Shown here: piece after piece, positions 13,437 to 25,593 of the stretch
How the letters are laid out: every line of letters begins with the position of its first letter
How positions within the stretch are numbered: the stretch's first letter is position 1
Notes under the pieces: generated by a model
The model's input: only the letters and a program-made list of their open reading frames with translations
What the model was told of the DNA's origin: nothing
Databases searched by the model: none
DNA from: Typha latifolia
Taxonomy: Eukaryota > Streptophyta > Magnoliopsida > Poales > Typhaceae
Direction: 5' to 3'
Length of the DNA stretch: 64,000 bases
Assembly (NCBI GenBank): GCA_019914945.1
Contig: CM034101.1
Span: 372,001-436,000 of the forward strand
Translations under genes and position numbers: made by a program

Positions 13437-16400
13437 ATGGCGACCAAACTCTATATTGTGTAAGCAATTCCCAATACCCATCTCTTAAATCTCTCTCTCT
13501 TCTGATCTCTCTCAACTTCCCTGGGCCTTTCCGCGTGATGCTTCATGGAGTAAATAACTTATTTACGCTTCTTAAGTGTTGATTTAACGAATTGATATCT
13601 GGATTAGTGCAATTGGTTGTGTCTAGGGTATGTCGATCGATATCTACCTTTGTTGTTTGGATTAATCCAGGGGTACCTGATTTTCTCTGAGTTTTCATAG
13701 AGGTATTTTCGAAGTCATTCCGCAGTTAATTTTAAAGGAAAATACAAATTACTGGGATGCTCTTTTCCTTCAAGTTATTATTTTGACTTGCACGTGTAAT
13801 TTTCTGATGCTTTTTAAGAGATGGAAACTATAATTTGCTTTGAAATTTTCAAATTTTTATTCTAATTCCAGCACATTGTGCTTGGAGAACCCCACTACTG
13901 CGAACTAATCAATAAAGAATTCGACAAAGGGAAGAAAAGATGAAATCCGAATCTTTTTTTACTTTTAACTTTATTTGATTTAGTTGTTTAGATATGTTGG
14001 GTATTGAAGCACAAGGTGTCAAGGTCTCCATCAGAATGGTAGGTTTATGCTTCTTACTAATTGATCTTCTGGATGGTCTATGACTTAGTGGTAGGGCCTT
14101 TCTTTGTTGTCCGCTCTGTATTTGCCTTCCATTAGAGGAGTTGAGATTGCTCGTGCATGTCATTAGTTTATATTGCTCATGCATGTCATTTTTTAAATGA
14201 TGTTGATCTCCTACCAGAAATCTCCTATCTCACTGCTTTCTAGCGTCATATTATCCCTATGAATATCCTTCTGTTTTCCAGTATTGATATTTCAAAGCCA
14301 TTTCAATCATTTCTGTTTCGTAGTTGGATGATTTAAAACACCGAGTTTGTTTTTCCATATGTTCTCATTATAAACAAACACTGCACACCTGTTGATGCAA
14401 TATCATTTTTATTAACTAATGGACCATAAGAATTATATCTTTTAGGAACATAAACTTTCTAACAAATATAGTTGATGGGCTTTTCCTCTTCTTTCTTCTA
14501 TTAGTTTACTGCAGATCATTTGTAGAAAGGAGAGCATGTGCAACTTTGCTCTAATATAAGCATTTTCACTTCTTCTCTTTCTTCAATTGACTAGCAAAAT
14601 TTGCATGCCTTTGTTCTTTGAGTATGCCCCTAAAATTTAACCACGTATCTTTTACCATCTCTTGCAGTTAAGCCAAGATGCAGCATCCTAGCTTTCTTTT
14701 TGACAATGTTTACTGAGACGCAGATCGAAAATGTTAATTAACTTTAAACCTGAATTGGATCTTTCACTTTACTTTGCTTTTCTTATACCAAGCTTAAAAT
14801 GAATTGATTGATCAGCTTCACTCTTAAAGGGAAATTTCCTATTTTGTGTATCTGATTTTGTTCATATTATTCATTGTTTGATGTCACTATCTTGTCTATT
14901 ATATATTATGTCCACTCATGCCGCACATGCTACTCAAGTCATGGAGATAATCTGAAAGCAAGAAAATCAGTCATCATGATGTTGTGTTAAAAGGATTTAT
15001 TGTTTTCCTTGCAATGTACTCATCCTTATTTGTTATTGAAAGATTTCTCCATTGGAATAATATGTATTGATTACTAATGCTTCTACAGGTACTACTCTAT
15101 GTATGGGCATGTTGAGAAATTAGCAGAAGAGATAAAGAAAGGTGCCTTATCTGTTGAAGGAGTTGAAGCTAAACTGTGGCAGGTTTGACCTTTCATCTCT
15201 GGTGATATTATATTAATGCCATTTCAGGATTTCATATGCTGATGGGCATTTTAGCACCAATTGCTATGCCTTTCCAAGAAGAAGAAACTTCTCTAACATA
15301 TAGAGATCATTATATAAACTGTACTCTTTTGATAGGAAATGAGCATTGCATCTGAATGCTGAAGATGTGCTTTTATTTCTATTCTCATTCACACTTGATA
15401 ATCTCATCTAGTACTGCTTGTGTGGTGATTGATTAATTTTCTACGAAGAGCTTAGTTCTACCTATTGGAGGACTTGCATCGGAATCTGTTTGACTTCATA
15501 ATGCCAGATAACAGAAAAGGGTTCTGAGTTGTAAGATTATTGTGCTTCAGGTGTAGATTATTAAGAAGTGATTGCAGCTCTATATCCTGCTAGTGACTGA
15601 AGGTTCTTAACTGTCTTGCTGCCCTGGAACTGCATAAAATGGAATGAAAATTATCATATTGGTTTCCTCTTCCATCTGTTTTCCCTTTTTGGTTTTAAAA
15701 AGATTTGGAACTCGATTGTGCATTAGCCATTCCGAAGTTCAATGAAGTGCATAGCTTTTGAGCATCTCCTTTTACTGAAATCTCAACTTTGGTTGAGCAG
15801 GTACCTGAAACACTCCAAGTTGAAGTTCTTGCAAAGATGAGTGCACCTCCTAAGAGTGAGACACCCATTATCACACCAAATGAACTTGCTGAGGCTGATG
15901 GGCTCCTGTTTGGGTTTCCAACTAGGTTTGGTATGATGGCTGCGCAATTCAAAGCATTTCTTGATGCAACTGGTGGCCTCTGGAGAACCCAGCAGCTTGC
16001 TGGCAAGCCTGCTGGAATTTTCTATAGCACTGGTTCACAAGGCGGTGGACAAGAGACTACCCCGTAAGTTATTTTTGCATTTAATTACATAAGTTTTCAT
16101 ATGAAATTGCTTAACTTTCTTTCAGTTGAACAATGTTATAAACTTACAAATAACTCATATATATTCACATGATAATCACTCTATAGAGTAAAACTAGATT
16201 CTTTTTCGAGCAACTGGATGAATATTAATATCTTATCTAAAAACCAAGTTTCACATTGTGCTGAGCTACTTCTCTTCTGTGATTTCCATCCTCCGCCCTT
16301 ATTGGTTGACAATGGAAACCTCAACTTGAGAGTTTGGACAATTTTAAAATTGTTTTCAATGAGGACTAACCGATAATGAGGATTTCAATATTCTCAACTT

Positions 16401-16704
16401 GCAGGTCTGTGTGTAGTTAGCTGACCTATTATGATCTTAAAAAATAACTGATCGCCAGTATATTTTCTTTAGGTTGACAGCCATTACTCAATTGGCTCAT
16501 CACGGAATGATCTTTGTGCCCATTGGTTACACTTTTGGAGCTGGGATGTTCGAAATGGATAAAGTGAAGGGAGGCAGTCCTTATGGTGCCGGTACTTTTG
16601 CTGGTGATGGTTCAAGATTGCCAACTGAGCTTGAACTGGAGCAAGCCTTCCATCAGGGCAAATACTTTGCTTCCATTGCGAAAAAGCTCAAGGGATCTGC
16701 CTGA
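13437..16704 (+). CDS. NAD(P)H:quinone oxidoreductase, FQR1/WrbA flavodoxin-like family
   Basis: Four coding exons: 13437-13459, 15089-15182, 15801-16063 and 16473-16704, giving 203 residues, the usual length of plant FQR1 proteins. Exon 1 is only 23 bases (MATKLYI plus two bases of a valine codon) and is followed by a 1.6 kb intron. The joined start reads [20 protein letters not shown], the flavodoxin-type FMN phosphate-binding segment. Later motifs are [18 protein letters not shown] and the active-site region [12 protein letters not shown], then [12 protein letters not shown] and the C-terminal [14 protein letters not shown]. The family transfers two electrons from NAD(P)H to quinones through FMN, avoiding semiquinone radicals; in Arabidopsis FQR1 is auxin-inducible. 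The protein has no signal peptide and is probably cytosolic or membrane-associated. All key family motifs are intact. Confidence 0.93.
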
Positions 16705-17040
16705 CCTACTTTTCATAACAAAGTCATTTATATTTCTACCTACCTTTGGTACAGTCTCCTTGTTCTGCCATTTCGTGGTGTGTCATGGTAATTGTGTAGT
16801 AATTGTGGGGCTTCGTATATTCTGGAACCAGTGAGGTTTGATATTTAAGTTGCCTTAATACATAGGTTGATATATAAAGTTTGTTCTTATGTTATTGTTG
16901 TATAAAACTATTGGATTACTCCTCAATATTTAAGATGCTTGACTTAGTAGTATATTCCAGACTTGCCAAAAATCCGTCCCTATCTCAAGGGCGTATCCAT
17001 ATTCCACATGAATAAAACTAGTTTTTCCTTTTCCCCGGCC
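16705..17040 (+). other. 3' flank of the quinone reductase
   Basis: AT-rich sequence following the stop codon, probably 3' untranslated region and terminator. No second gene was seen. Confidence 0.5.
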
Positions 17041-18039
17041 TAGAAGTGATTCTCCCCTCTGTTGGTTTCTTTCGCTCTCCCTCCCTTAGGCAATGGGCAA
17101 GGGGAAGGGAGAACTCTTATTTTTCTATTCCCCTTTTTCTTTTTCTTCCTCCTCTTCCTTTTACCCTTGAGGTGTCTTTCCTCTCAGCATGCTGTCGTCG
17201 CCCCTCACCGTGCCCACCACCGTTGCTTCCCAAAATCACTTCTCACCGCCGCAAGAAACCCCCTCAAAGCTGCTGCCATTGTTTCCTTCCTCGTCGCCGC
17301 TCTTCTTTGAGATCTTCTCCCCACCTTCACCGGATCGAAGGTCGTTGCCCTTGCCCTTCACTACTCCCATCGCCAGATCTGACCACATTGCCCCTTCCAT
17401 CTCCTTTACCTCTCGAAGGATAGGTTCAATCAAGTCATTTCCACATCCCCCTCCCTTTCCCCCTTCTTTGCGTTAATTGGTTGTTGCGGTAGCACTATCA
17501 CTGACCTCTTTGGACCCCATCTATCTTTTGGCATCACCGGCATGCCAAGTTGGTGTGGCTACTTTGGATTAGGAAAGGGTCCAAGACCCTTCCATAGTAG
17601 TAGCCTATGCTTGTCGGCATCTATATTTCCAATGACCTTCTAACGTTGTTTGGTCCTAGATGTCGTGCTTTTTGAGGTCCATAGTTGTGTTATTTTATTT
17701 TGCCCTTGTAAATTTAGAGGGTTGTACAATTTTTTTCTTTAACTTGTTTTAGGTGGGTGATTTTCGATGTTATTACCTTAGAGAATTTTTAGACCCGCTG
17801 ACTCGAGGCTTTTTGCTCCCGAGAATTTTTTGGGTTATTTTTTTATTTAAATTTTCTATCGTGTTATGGGCTTGATGCTTTATTTTAAAATGTTGTACTG
17901 TCTATTATAGGCAAAATATATGGCTTGTATCAAAGAGTCATTGCTCTATTCTTTCTCTGTGTGTACTAAGCTCTACTGATGTAACTCTTGGAAATTAATA
18001 AATTAACATGCAGGGCTTTCTCTCTAAAAAAAAATAAAT
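17041..18039 (+). mobile_element. Possible truncated non-LTR retroelement or processed transcript
   Basis: The left half is pyrimidine-rich and translates to Pro/Ser-rich low-complexity peptides in several frames. The right half is T-rich and ends in TTAATAAATTAACATGCAGG followed closely by an A-rich tail at about 18026-18036, the look of a LINE- or SINE-type 3' end. No reverse transcriptase or endonuclease motif is present, and no flanking target-site duplication was found, so this is tentative. Confidence 0.3.
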
Positions 18040-18093
18040 CTTACAGTAAAGGTTTCGGCTCTGAGGACAACCTTACAGTAAGGTTTCGGCTCT
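18040..18093. repeat. Two-copy short direct repeat (about 22 bases, period 32)
   Basis: CTTACAGTAAAGGTTTCGGC at 18040 is repeated with one base missing at 18072. It lies directly after the A-rich tail of the possible retroelement. Confidence 0.8.
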
Positions 18094-18947
18094 ATGGAAT
18101 TTGCTTCAGGAGTGGAGGCTTTTTGTTGCTTGCATTGATTAGGCTCATTGGATGGGGCTCATATCGGGCTTAGCTTTTGGCCCATGAGGAAACGATTGAG
18201 TAACAGTCGGCTCGCTTTTTGGGCTTGCCTTTGGTTATCAGGCGTAAATGGGCCTCAAAATTATGGGCTTCTGTGGTCTTTAGAAATTTAACCAAGGCCA
18301 GAACATTCTTGAAATTTGCAAAAGCCCAACATATTTAGATAAATCCTAACATATGATAAAGTTTCACACTATGCAGTACCAGAAAAAAAGTCAATTCTCT
18401 GTGGTATGCAGACAAATCCATATGCCCTGCACCCAGAGCCCTTCAATGAGTGCAGGTAAGACCAAAGGAATGTACTTATATCTTTGTCCACAATTGTTTG
18501 GAGTAGCAGATCCAGGCAGTGGACATTTACAAGGTAATGTGATAATGATTAGGTATTTACTCCTGAAATTTATATGGATCCTCAAGGTTTCATCTATCCA
18601 CTTGTTAGTGCTACAGATCCCTAGAACAAAATGATTGTGTTTGCTGTTCTTTTTCAGAAAAGGAAAAAAAAAGGAGAGGGAGAGAGAGATGGTTGAATAT
18701 CTAGCCATGATGACTTTGGGATTGCACTGTCTATGAGATGGCTTCCGTTAAGTTTATTCTAAATATAACTTAAAAAAAGAGCTAGTTGAGTTCGTTATCC
18801 TCAGACTTATTTAACTAAAATTCAATGTGAGTGTCTATTATAAGATTTTCTTCCTATCAGTTCAATGGAATGTGATGGTCCTGCTGAAAGCATGAGTGCA
18901 TTTCCCCTCCCTTCACTTCTTATATAATTAAGAAACTACAATAGAGA

Positions 18948-18950
<3 letters not shown>

Positions 18951-19006
<56 letters not shown>
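18951..19006. repeat. (GA)n microsatellite, about 28 units
   Basis: Perfect GA run, visible directly. Confidence 0.95.
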
Positions 19007-19009
<3 letters not shown>

Positions 19010-19493
19010 AGATGGTCTTCAAGTGGGTCACCCTCTGACTTCCACTACCATCTACAGAACACATAAACAAATTAAAAAGCAAGATCCCCCAAACAAAAAG
19101 ACCACACACTTGCTGCTATCCTGACTTCAATTATTCCTTGTTATTATGGTATTTGGAAAAAAAAAACACAAAAACAAAAGAAAGAAAGAAGAGGTGGTGG
19201 TGCCAGCCCTTACACAACACACATCAAACAGGAACAAGACCCACCATTCTTTTCCTCTTACACCTTTCCCCATTCCCTTCTGCTAAATTCAGCAACTACA
19301 ACAACTAGTCCCCATCCCCCCGCCCTAAACTAATCCCTAATCTTCTGCCAAATTTAGCACCTGTTCCCATTCTCTTAACCCACCTCCGAATACAATACTA
19401 CGATTATTATTCCTTCCAAAGTTGTATGCTCCATGGCCAGCCTCATATCATTCTCCTTGTAGCTGTCCCAACTCAGCCTAACTTTGAAGGCTC

Positions 19494-19497
<4 letters not shown>

Positions 19498-19542
<45 letters not shown>
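19498..19542. repeat. (TC)n microsatellite, about 22 units
   Basis: Perfect TC run located downstream of the bHLH stop codon. Confidence 0.95.
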
Positions 19543-19545
<3 letters not shown>

Positions 19546-19719
19546 TTTGTTTTTGTTTTTTTTTTCTCTCTCCTTTGCTGGACCTTTCTGCCTTTTCTTT
19601 TCTCCCCATACTACTACTAAAATTTCCTAAGAATTCATGTTATTGTCTGTCCTTTCCTCCTAATCTCTATCATCCCCTACCTTGCTTTAAATTCGTTGTT
19701 CCACAAAACCCTAACTCCT

Positions 19720-21704
19720 CTACCTGAAGGTTCCGCCAAAGGTAGGGTGCCAGAAATCCGCCGTCGTCTCGCTCGCCACCGGATAAGTGCTCGCTATTGG
19801 AACCAGGCATAGCCCTCGGCTTCGCAGATCCTGCCTCGACCCCTCACCGCCGTCCTTGGACTTCTCCGAGCCCTGCATTGGCAATCAATGCAACGATGCA
19901 TGTTATTAATTAAAACTTGCCACTAATCTAAAACAAGACCAAGTAAGTTAAAGAGTCATAGAGATTAGTACTTGTTGGTGCTGCATGGGGTGTCCATTTT
20001 TCAAGTATGGTGTGCTTAAAACCTGATATAGAATATAACGCCGAGTGTTAATTATACCATGATTGGAGACTGGTAGTTGGTGATCTAAGCTTCAACTTAA
20101 GTCAAGGCAGCATAAGTAGTGGAGATATATACTTACACCAACTTGATCATGAAGGAACTTAATGTACCCAATGGCCTCATGGAGAACCGATGCCGTATCA
20201 GTCTATGAGTAAAGTTGGAAAGCGAATTCAGTTGTAAAGTGAGTTGCATAATGCTTATAGCTCTCAAGAATACTTGAAGGAAGGCAAGATGTTAAGCAAC
20301 AGTTGTATCATATATAGAGAGACTTAGAGATGGTACCTTTCCAAAAGGCGCAACCAGCTGCTGCAGTGCAGTGATTCTGTCCCCTAACTTCTCTTTCCTC
20401 ACCTACAAATTTGTAAAACTTAAAAGCTATCAAGGATGCCTAAAGATCAGGAACAAGATCGATCAAAATCTAACATAGATCGCGTGTAGTACTTTAAAGG
20501 TGGGTAATGGTGATGGAGTCTCGATTCTAGTCTTCTTGTATGCAGGCTCGCTGCTGCTTTGTTTGTCATGATCTCCTTCCGTATTCGACTGGATAATTGA
20601 AAGGAATATATATAATCTATGGTGAACTCAATAAACCCTAAAAATATCACGGGGATAAAATAAAATTAAACAAAAGAACTGAAGAATACCTTTACGATCA
20701 GGTTACTGCAGCCAGGTTTCGCGGCAAACGTCTGCGAGACGATCTGCGGCGGCGACAAAGGGTAGAAGCCCGACTTTAGTTCGTTGGTGGCGCCGCCGGA
20801 TGCATTCCAAAAGGGAGCGTTGTTGGTGAACTGCATCTGATCATGACCTTGACCTAGCTGTTGCTTAAACGGCGACGACTTAAACAATTGAGGGAATTTA
20901 GCCCATGACGGTTGGAAGATCTCGCCGGGGCTACCGCGGAACTCTGGCATCTGGGCCTGGTAGATCGACTGCTGAGGTCTTGTATCGGGCTCGAATAGGC
21001 TTTGTAGCATCGTCGACGGGCACCCGTAGGAGACCACCGGAGAGAGGTGATAATTAGTAACGCCGCAGTCAGGCTGTGGCGGCTCGTCGCCTCCGGAGTT
21101 CAGGTGATGTTGGTCTAATAGGAAATTCTGGTTCATATCCTTGAATGAGTTAATACCGGATTCTTCGCCGCCGCCGCCGCCGCCCACGTGGATTTGATCG
21201 GATTCGATCGGCGCGGCTTCATGCCGGAAATAGGACCTTGTGCTTAGATCCTCTTGGAGCATGGAGTTGAAGCTGTTCTCAGCTTTTCCACTACTCCTTC
21301 TGCACCGTATCAAATTCCAACATATAAATCCACTTCTAGATCTCTTACACACCTCACATATATCAAGATAGTCTTTTTTTTTTTAAAAAAAAAACTTACA
21401 GTAGGCTTTGTGTCCAATACATGGGTGGAGTACTTGAGAGGCCATGAGAAGGCAACTGCAAAGTGGAATCTTGGAAGGAAACCGAGCTCCCGGAGGCCGA
21501 ACCGGCCGACTCATCGCACGATCGCGACTTGGCTTCAACCATCTCGCCGGCAGTCGACCATCCATAGGCTCCTCCGCTGGAAATATCGGCGATTGGCATC
21601 GAGCACGAGACGGCGGTCGGACCGTCGAAGCCCGCGGCAGTCCTCCCCGGGTTCCACCAGTTGCCTCCATTTGTGCATATTCCTGTCTGAAAATCATCTG
21701 CCAT
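19720..21704 (-). CDS. Atypical bHLH transcription factor (bHLH112/bHLH123-like)
   Basis: Seven exons: 21704-21400, 21299-20690, 20588-20493, 20402-20337, 20202-20137, 20022-19972 and 19872-19720, giving 448 residues with every phase consistent. The N-terminal half is low-complexity and acidic/Ser-rich (MADDFQTGIC ... PPMYWTQSLL), with a run of six glycines. The conserved part is split over three short exons: YKKTRIETPSPLPTFK (end of exon 3), VRKEKLGDRITALQQLVAPF (exon 4) and TDTASVLHEAIGYIKFLHDQ (exon 5). These are helix 1, loop and helix 2 of the bHLH. The basic region is FKVRKEKLGDR and lacks the His-X3-Glu-Arg triad that reads E-boxes, a known trait of this subgroup, so DNA binding is probably atypical or through a partner. 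The C-terminus has LRSRGLCLVP and a WHP segment, as in relatives. Arabidopsis bHLH112 acts in abiotic stress responses; orthology is not shown here. Confidence 0.9.
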
Positions 21705-21847
21705 CTCTTTATATCTCTTGATCTCTCTTTCTTCTATCCTTTTTGAGTTGCTTGCTTTCCTCCTCGATCTATTAGCTTCTCTCTTGCTTGGAGACTGGAG
21801 TCCTTTTGTTGGGGGCCTTGGAAAGGAATGAGAGAGTAGAGAAGGGC

Positions 21848-21855
21848 TATATATA
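21848..21855 (-). promoter_or_regulatory. TATA box of the bHLH gene
   Basis: TATATATA lies about 145 bases upstream of the bHLH ATG, a normal distance once a leader is allowed for. The leader in between is rich in GA on the coding strand. Confidence 0.55.
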
Positions 21856-21862
21856 AAACCGC

Positions 21863-23194
21863 TGGGGGGTGTTGTACGGGTTTGGTCGTAGAAAACCGGT
21901 AGACTTCTTGGGAATCGGACCTTTGAATGGTGTCTTTTGTTTCAATTTTTACATAGGTATGTTTTTGGAATTTTATTTTAATTTGCTTGGGTACGAAGAG
22001 ATATGATTAGTTTGTTTACTTTTGTTTACTTTGTACAGTGCAAAAGAGATGAGTCGGTTCAAAGTAGTTACTATCAATGATAGAGTGCTTAACATTCTTC
22101 TTCAGTGGTTTGCTGCCTTTTTTTCCTTTTTGCTATGCGAACAACTAGATGAGAGGTCTATACCTATTGATGAAGGTGTAAATTTTCTCTCGTCAACCAA
22201 TTGCAACTAAATTTACCAACTAAGCAAGTATATATGCAGAGCTGAAAATAAAAATAAAATAAAATAAAAACACTTTCCTTTCTGTTCATACTTACCAACA
22301 TTATTCTATTTTTTTTTAATAAATTTTCTTTTAGGTAGTTTTCTGCGATAGAAGATGGGAGAAAGGATGACACTTTAGCTTTAATAGTGGAATATACTTG
22401 GATAATTCCTTATTAAATGGAGATACGTACTTTTAACATATATTTAAAAGGGAGTCAATTAAAAACTCTTATTATCGCATATTTAACTCTTTTTTGTTGC
22501 TTATTGACAGTATTTACTGAAAAATCAAATTAAGTACAGGAAAAACAAACACAGTGCCAAATAAACATTTCAGGATAAATAGTATTGGATCAGTTTAGTC
22601 ACAAGAAATTGGCTCCATCTCTCGTGATCACTTTCTATGAAAGTCTAGCAACCCTTAAGATGCTTCATAAGGCTAAACTTTGACTATATTTTTGGCATGG
22701 CCAGAAGGAAAAGTAGTTAATTTCCAAGTCAATCAAGCAATGGTTCGCAAGGATTTGCAAGCAACAGCATCAACAACTAAAATTATTCTTTACACTATTT
22801 GGACTTACTCTTGCTTTGTGAAAATTACGATCTTATCAGTACTGGAAATACATATCCATATAGCATCTAGTTGAACCCAAAATGTTTTAACATAATGGAT
22901 TGAATATTGTATTGTTAGTTTCATATTTGTACACTTTATTTCTCATACTTATTTTGCTATATTTTGGATATTGTTAGATCAATCCTAGACGGTGAATGGT
23001 CACCTGTGATGCTGGCTGGTATTTAGTTTGTCTCAACATTAAATTTTCCTAATGATTTTTATTTACCATTTTATTCATTTCATCACAAATAAAAAGAAGA
23101 GAGAGTAAGAGCACAACGTATTATAGATTTATGATATATTTTCACTTCACATAAGTATCACATCATATAACAAAACGAAGAGAGAGAGTAGAGC

Positions 23195-23238
<44 letters not shown>

Positions 23239-25019
23239 AAAACTTCTAGATGAATTTGTGATATATTTTTACCTCACATTTCGATAAAATAAGATATATC
23301 ACATCATATAATTATTGATTGAAATCATCCACATCAGCACAAACTGTGGGAACAGTTTCCTGTTTCTGCGATCGATGGGATAACGAAATTTTCTTTCCAT
23401 CAAATAGCCTACTAAATAGAAGATGACTAAATACTGTACTAATATTCTCACGAATTCGCTACTGATCTTCTCTTCGTTGTCAACAACGAGTTAGTAGAAT
23501 CGCAACGTCAGGTCTTTGTCTTTTGGAACATCGTAAAGTAGTAGATGATAGATCTGAGCCGTCCAATCCTTTTATTTACCCTCTCTATTATCTTGGGACA
23601 AGGCACATACGATCTAAATATCTAATAGATGTGTCTTTAGGGGGGACCCTTGTCTCTTGGGTCAACTTGAGTCCCTCCAATGCATCGTTCATTGGTTTCT
23701 TGATAATTAGTTAGTCCAAATCATGGCACAGAGTTGTTGACTCTAAGTATATATTTGTTACAATTTCTTAGGAAGGAAAAGATAATATAAAATGGCACGT
23801 GTACATGCTTGTAGTAATACATATGAAATAGCGGGGGTAATTAAATACAATATATATACATGATTCAAGCCAATAATAACTTCAGGTTATCTCATAGTGG
23901 ATACACTAAGAAAATTAGAATCCATGTTTCAAATCCCAAGATCCTCCTAATAAAATTCCATCCTTAGACAAGGGGACAGCATTTTAATGGTCCATTAAAA
24001 TAAAAGCAAATCGATTAGCTTCAAATTCTTCGCAATCAAATCAAGAACCTATTCATGGAATAGAGTCTAATATCTCCTAAGGTTATAGAGCTGCTAAGGA
24101 CATGCTTATCCTATCTTTCTACATGATATACCCTAAAAACTTTTTATGTTAGCATCTATGAGAGAGAGAGAGAGAGAGAGAGTGAAAGAGAAGAAAAACA
24201 AATGCTTCTAGCTCTCACTGCTTTACTGATTCTCTAACCACTATTAACACTTTTTGATATTTCAATTATCTCCCTTAGGTCCCTCAATCATATAACCTTT
24301 ATTCTTCAAAAAGAAAAAAAAAAGAAAAGAAAAAACAACCAAATTCCTACTACTTGTATATCCTATGTTAATGTACGCATCCAGCATTGAACCTGCCATA
24401 AGTAGTTCAACAGCTTCTCAATTAGGATGCCCAAAAGGCAATTTTACCAAATCAGAGAACTAATAAGGCATATAACAACTCAATTAGGGGGGACCACTCT
24501 ATTACTCTGTGGTTATATTTCATCTCATGATCAGTAATACCTAACTTCTAATTCGCCGGTAGCAAGTAAATCTGATTAATTGCACTGTCTTTTTTAATTT
24601 CCATATCTTAACGAGCACACCGAGATCATAAAAAAATAGAAAAAATAAATCCAACTTGAGTTACTAGAATCAAAGATGGATCCTCAAGTAGGGTATAGGT
24701 CCCCATATACTAATTATTAATGGTATCAAATTAAAGAGATGGATGGAGCCGACTTGGATTAACTTTCAACGTTAGTCTATCTTAAATAGTTTCCACTATA
24801 TATCTAATAGGAGAGCATCCAAGTTTCTTTGTAAGCGCATAAGTGATGGTTAAAATATCTTAATAGGGTTCTCTTTTATAATCTGGAAATTAAAGATAAG
24901 CTAGTAGCCGAAGACATGGTAGTGGTACGACCAGCTCCTCCATTAACGACCCTTTTGTGTAATATTCTTTTAAGCCCCTTTACTTTCTACAAATTCCAAA
25001 AAAATATTTCCAACCCGAA
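21863..25019. other. Gene desert, first part
   Basis: AT-rich sequence without supported coding exons. It contains the MITE-like duplication with a TA tract (23095-23320), a short GA run (about 24160-24182) and several A-rich runs. All reading frames are short and lack recognisable motifs. Confidence 0.6.
23095..23320. repeat. Duplicated MITE-like segment interrupted by a (TA)n tract
   Basis: Two degenerate copies share GAAGAGAGAGTAGAGCACAAC-like starts (about 23097 and 23178), then TGATATATTTTYACYTCACAT, then ATCACATCATATA (ends near 23169 and 23310). The second copy is split by a TA run at 23201-23236. It resembles a small non-autonomous DNA element, but terminal inverted repeats were not resolved. 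Confidence 0.5.
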
Positions 25020-25330
25020 ATCCCGCGGCCCGGGCGGCGCCATCTAAAGGGAGAAGGCGGAGACTCGGCTCACGTCATGCTTAGGACCTTCCTGTCGTAG
25101 GTCAACGTGGGTCCCACGTGGCGTGCGCGCGTGCTTTGGCGCCTACCTGGTCCTGGGCCCACCCCTTCCCCAATTGTGGTCAAAAGCCCGAAAACGACAC
25201 TTATTTTTTTATTTAAAAAATAAAAACTCTCTCCCTCTCGCTCTTCATCTCTCAGCGCTCGTTTTCTAGCCGTTCGTTTGTGTGTGATCAATCTCCTTAA
25301 TTTTTTTCTGCGATCTGATCCATCACATGG
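25020..25330. promoter_or_regulatory. GC-rich promoter-like island with TCP and G-box palindromes
   Basis: In an otherwise AT-rich desert, 25020-25170 is strongly GC-rich with many CpGs. At 25107-25117 lies the palindrome GTGGGTCCCAC (class II TCP-type site), overlapping the palindromic G-box CCACGTGG at 25114-25121. A CT-rich leader-like part follows (25225-25330). No ORF with family resemblance starts nearby, so the transcript, if any, may be non-coding or a gene I fail to see. Confidence 0.4.
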
Positions 25331-25542
25331 ATGGCTTCCTTGAAAACATGGAGAGTACCCCATAACTATTTTGTCGTCTTACCATATCCCAGTGGTCGGT
25401 CGGTCGGTCGGTCCCATTCATTCCCTCCGCGGCTTTCATGGGCTTCCCATAGGATGGACGGCTCACCTCTTAATTTTGCTCCCCTATTAATTGATAACCA
25501 CCCTTCCCATTCTTCATTAACTCTACCAGTTTTTATTTATTT

Positions 25543-25593
<51 letters not shown>

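Larger units (their letters stand above)
18094..19719. other. Gene-free stretch downstream of the bHLH gene
   Basis: No coding exon was recognised. It contains GGGCTT/GGCCC-rich text at 18130-18270 and two long dinucleotide tracts at 18951-19006 and 19498-19542. The part from about 19600 to 19719 is probably the 3' untranslated region of the minus-strand bHLH gene. Confidence 0.55.

Noticed and set aside
13184..13447. Minus-strand 87-codon frame over the quinone reductase start
   Set aside because: Also created by the CT tract, and it is antisense to the real leader.
17046..17476. Pro/Ser-rich frames on the plus strand
   Set aside because: Three overlapping frames are all open because the DNA is pyrimidine-rich; none shows a start context or domain.
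21254..21746. Plus-strand frames of 155 and 100 codons
   Set aside because: They are antisense shadows of bHLH exons 1 and 2 and the intron between them.
25070..25363. 97-codon minus-strand frame across the GC-rich island
   Set aside because: The composition follows the GC island; there is no recognisable motif and no clear promoter on that strand.
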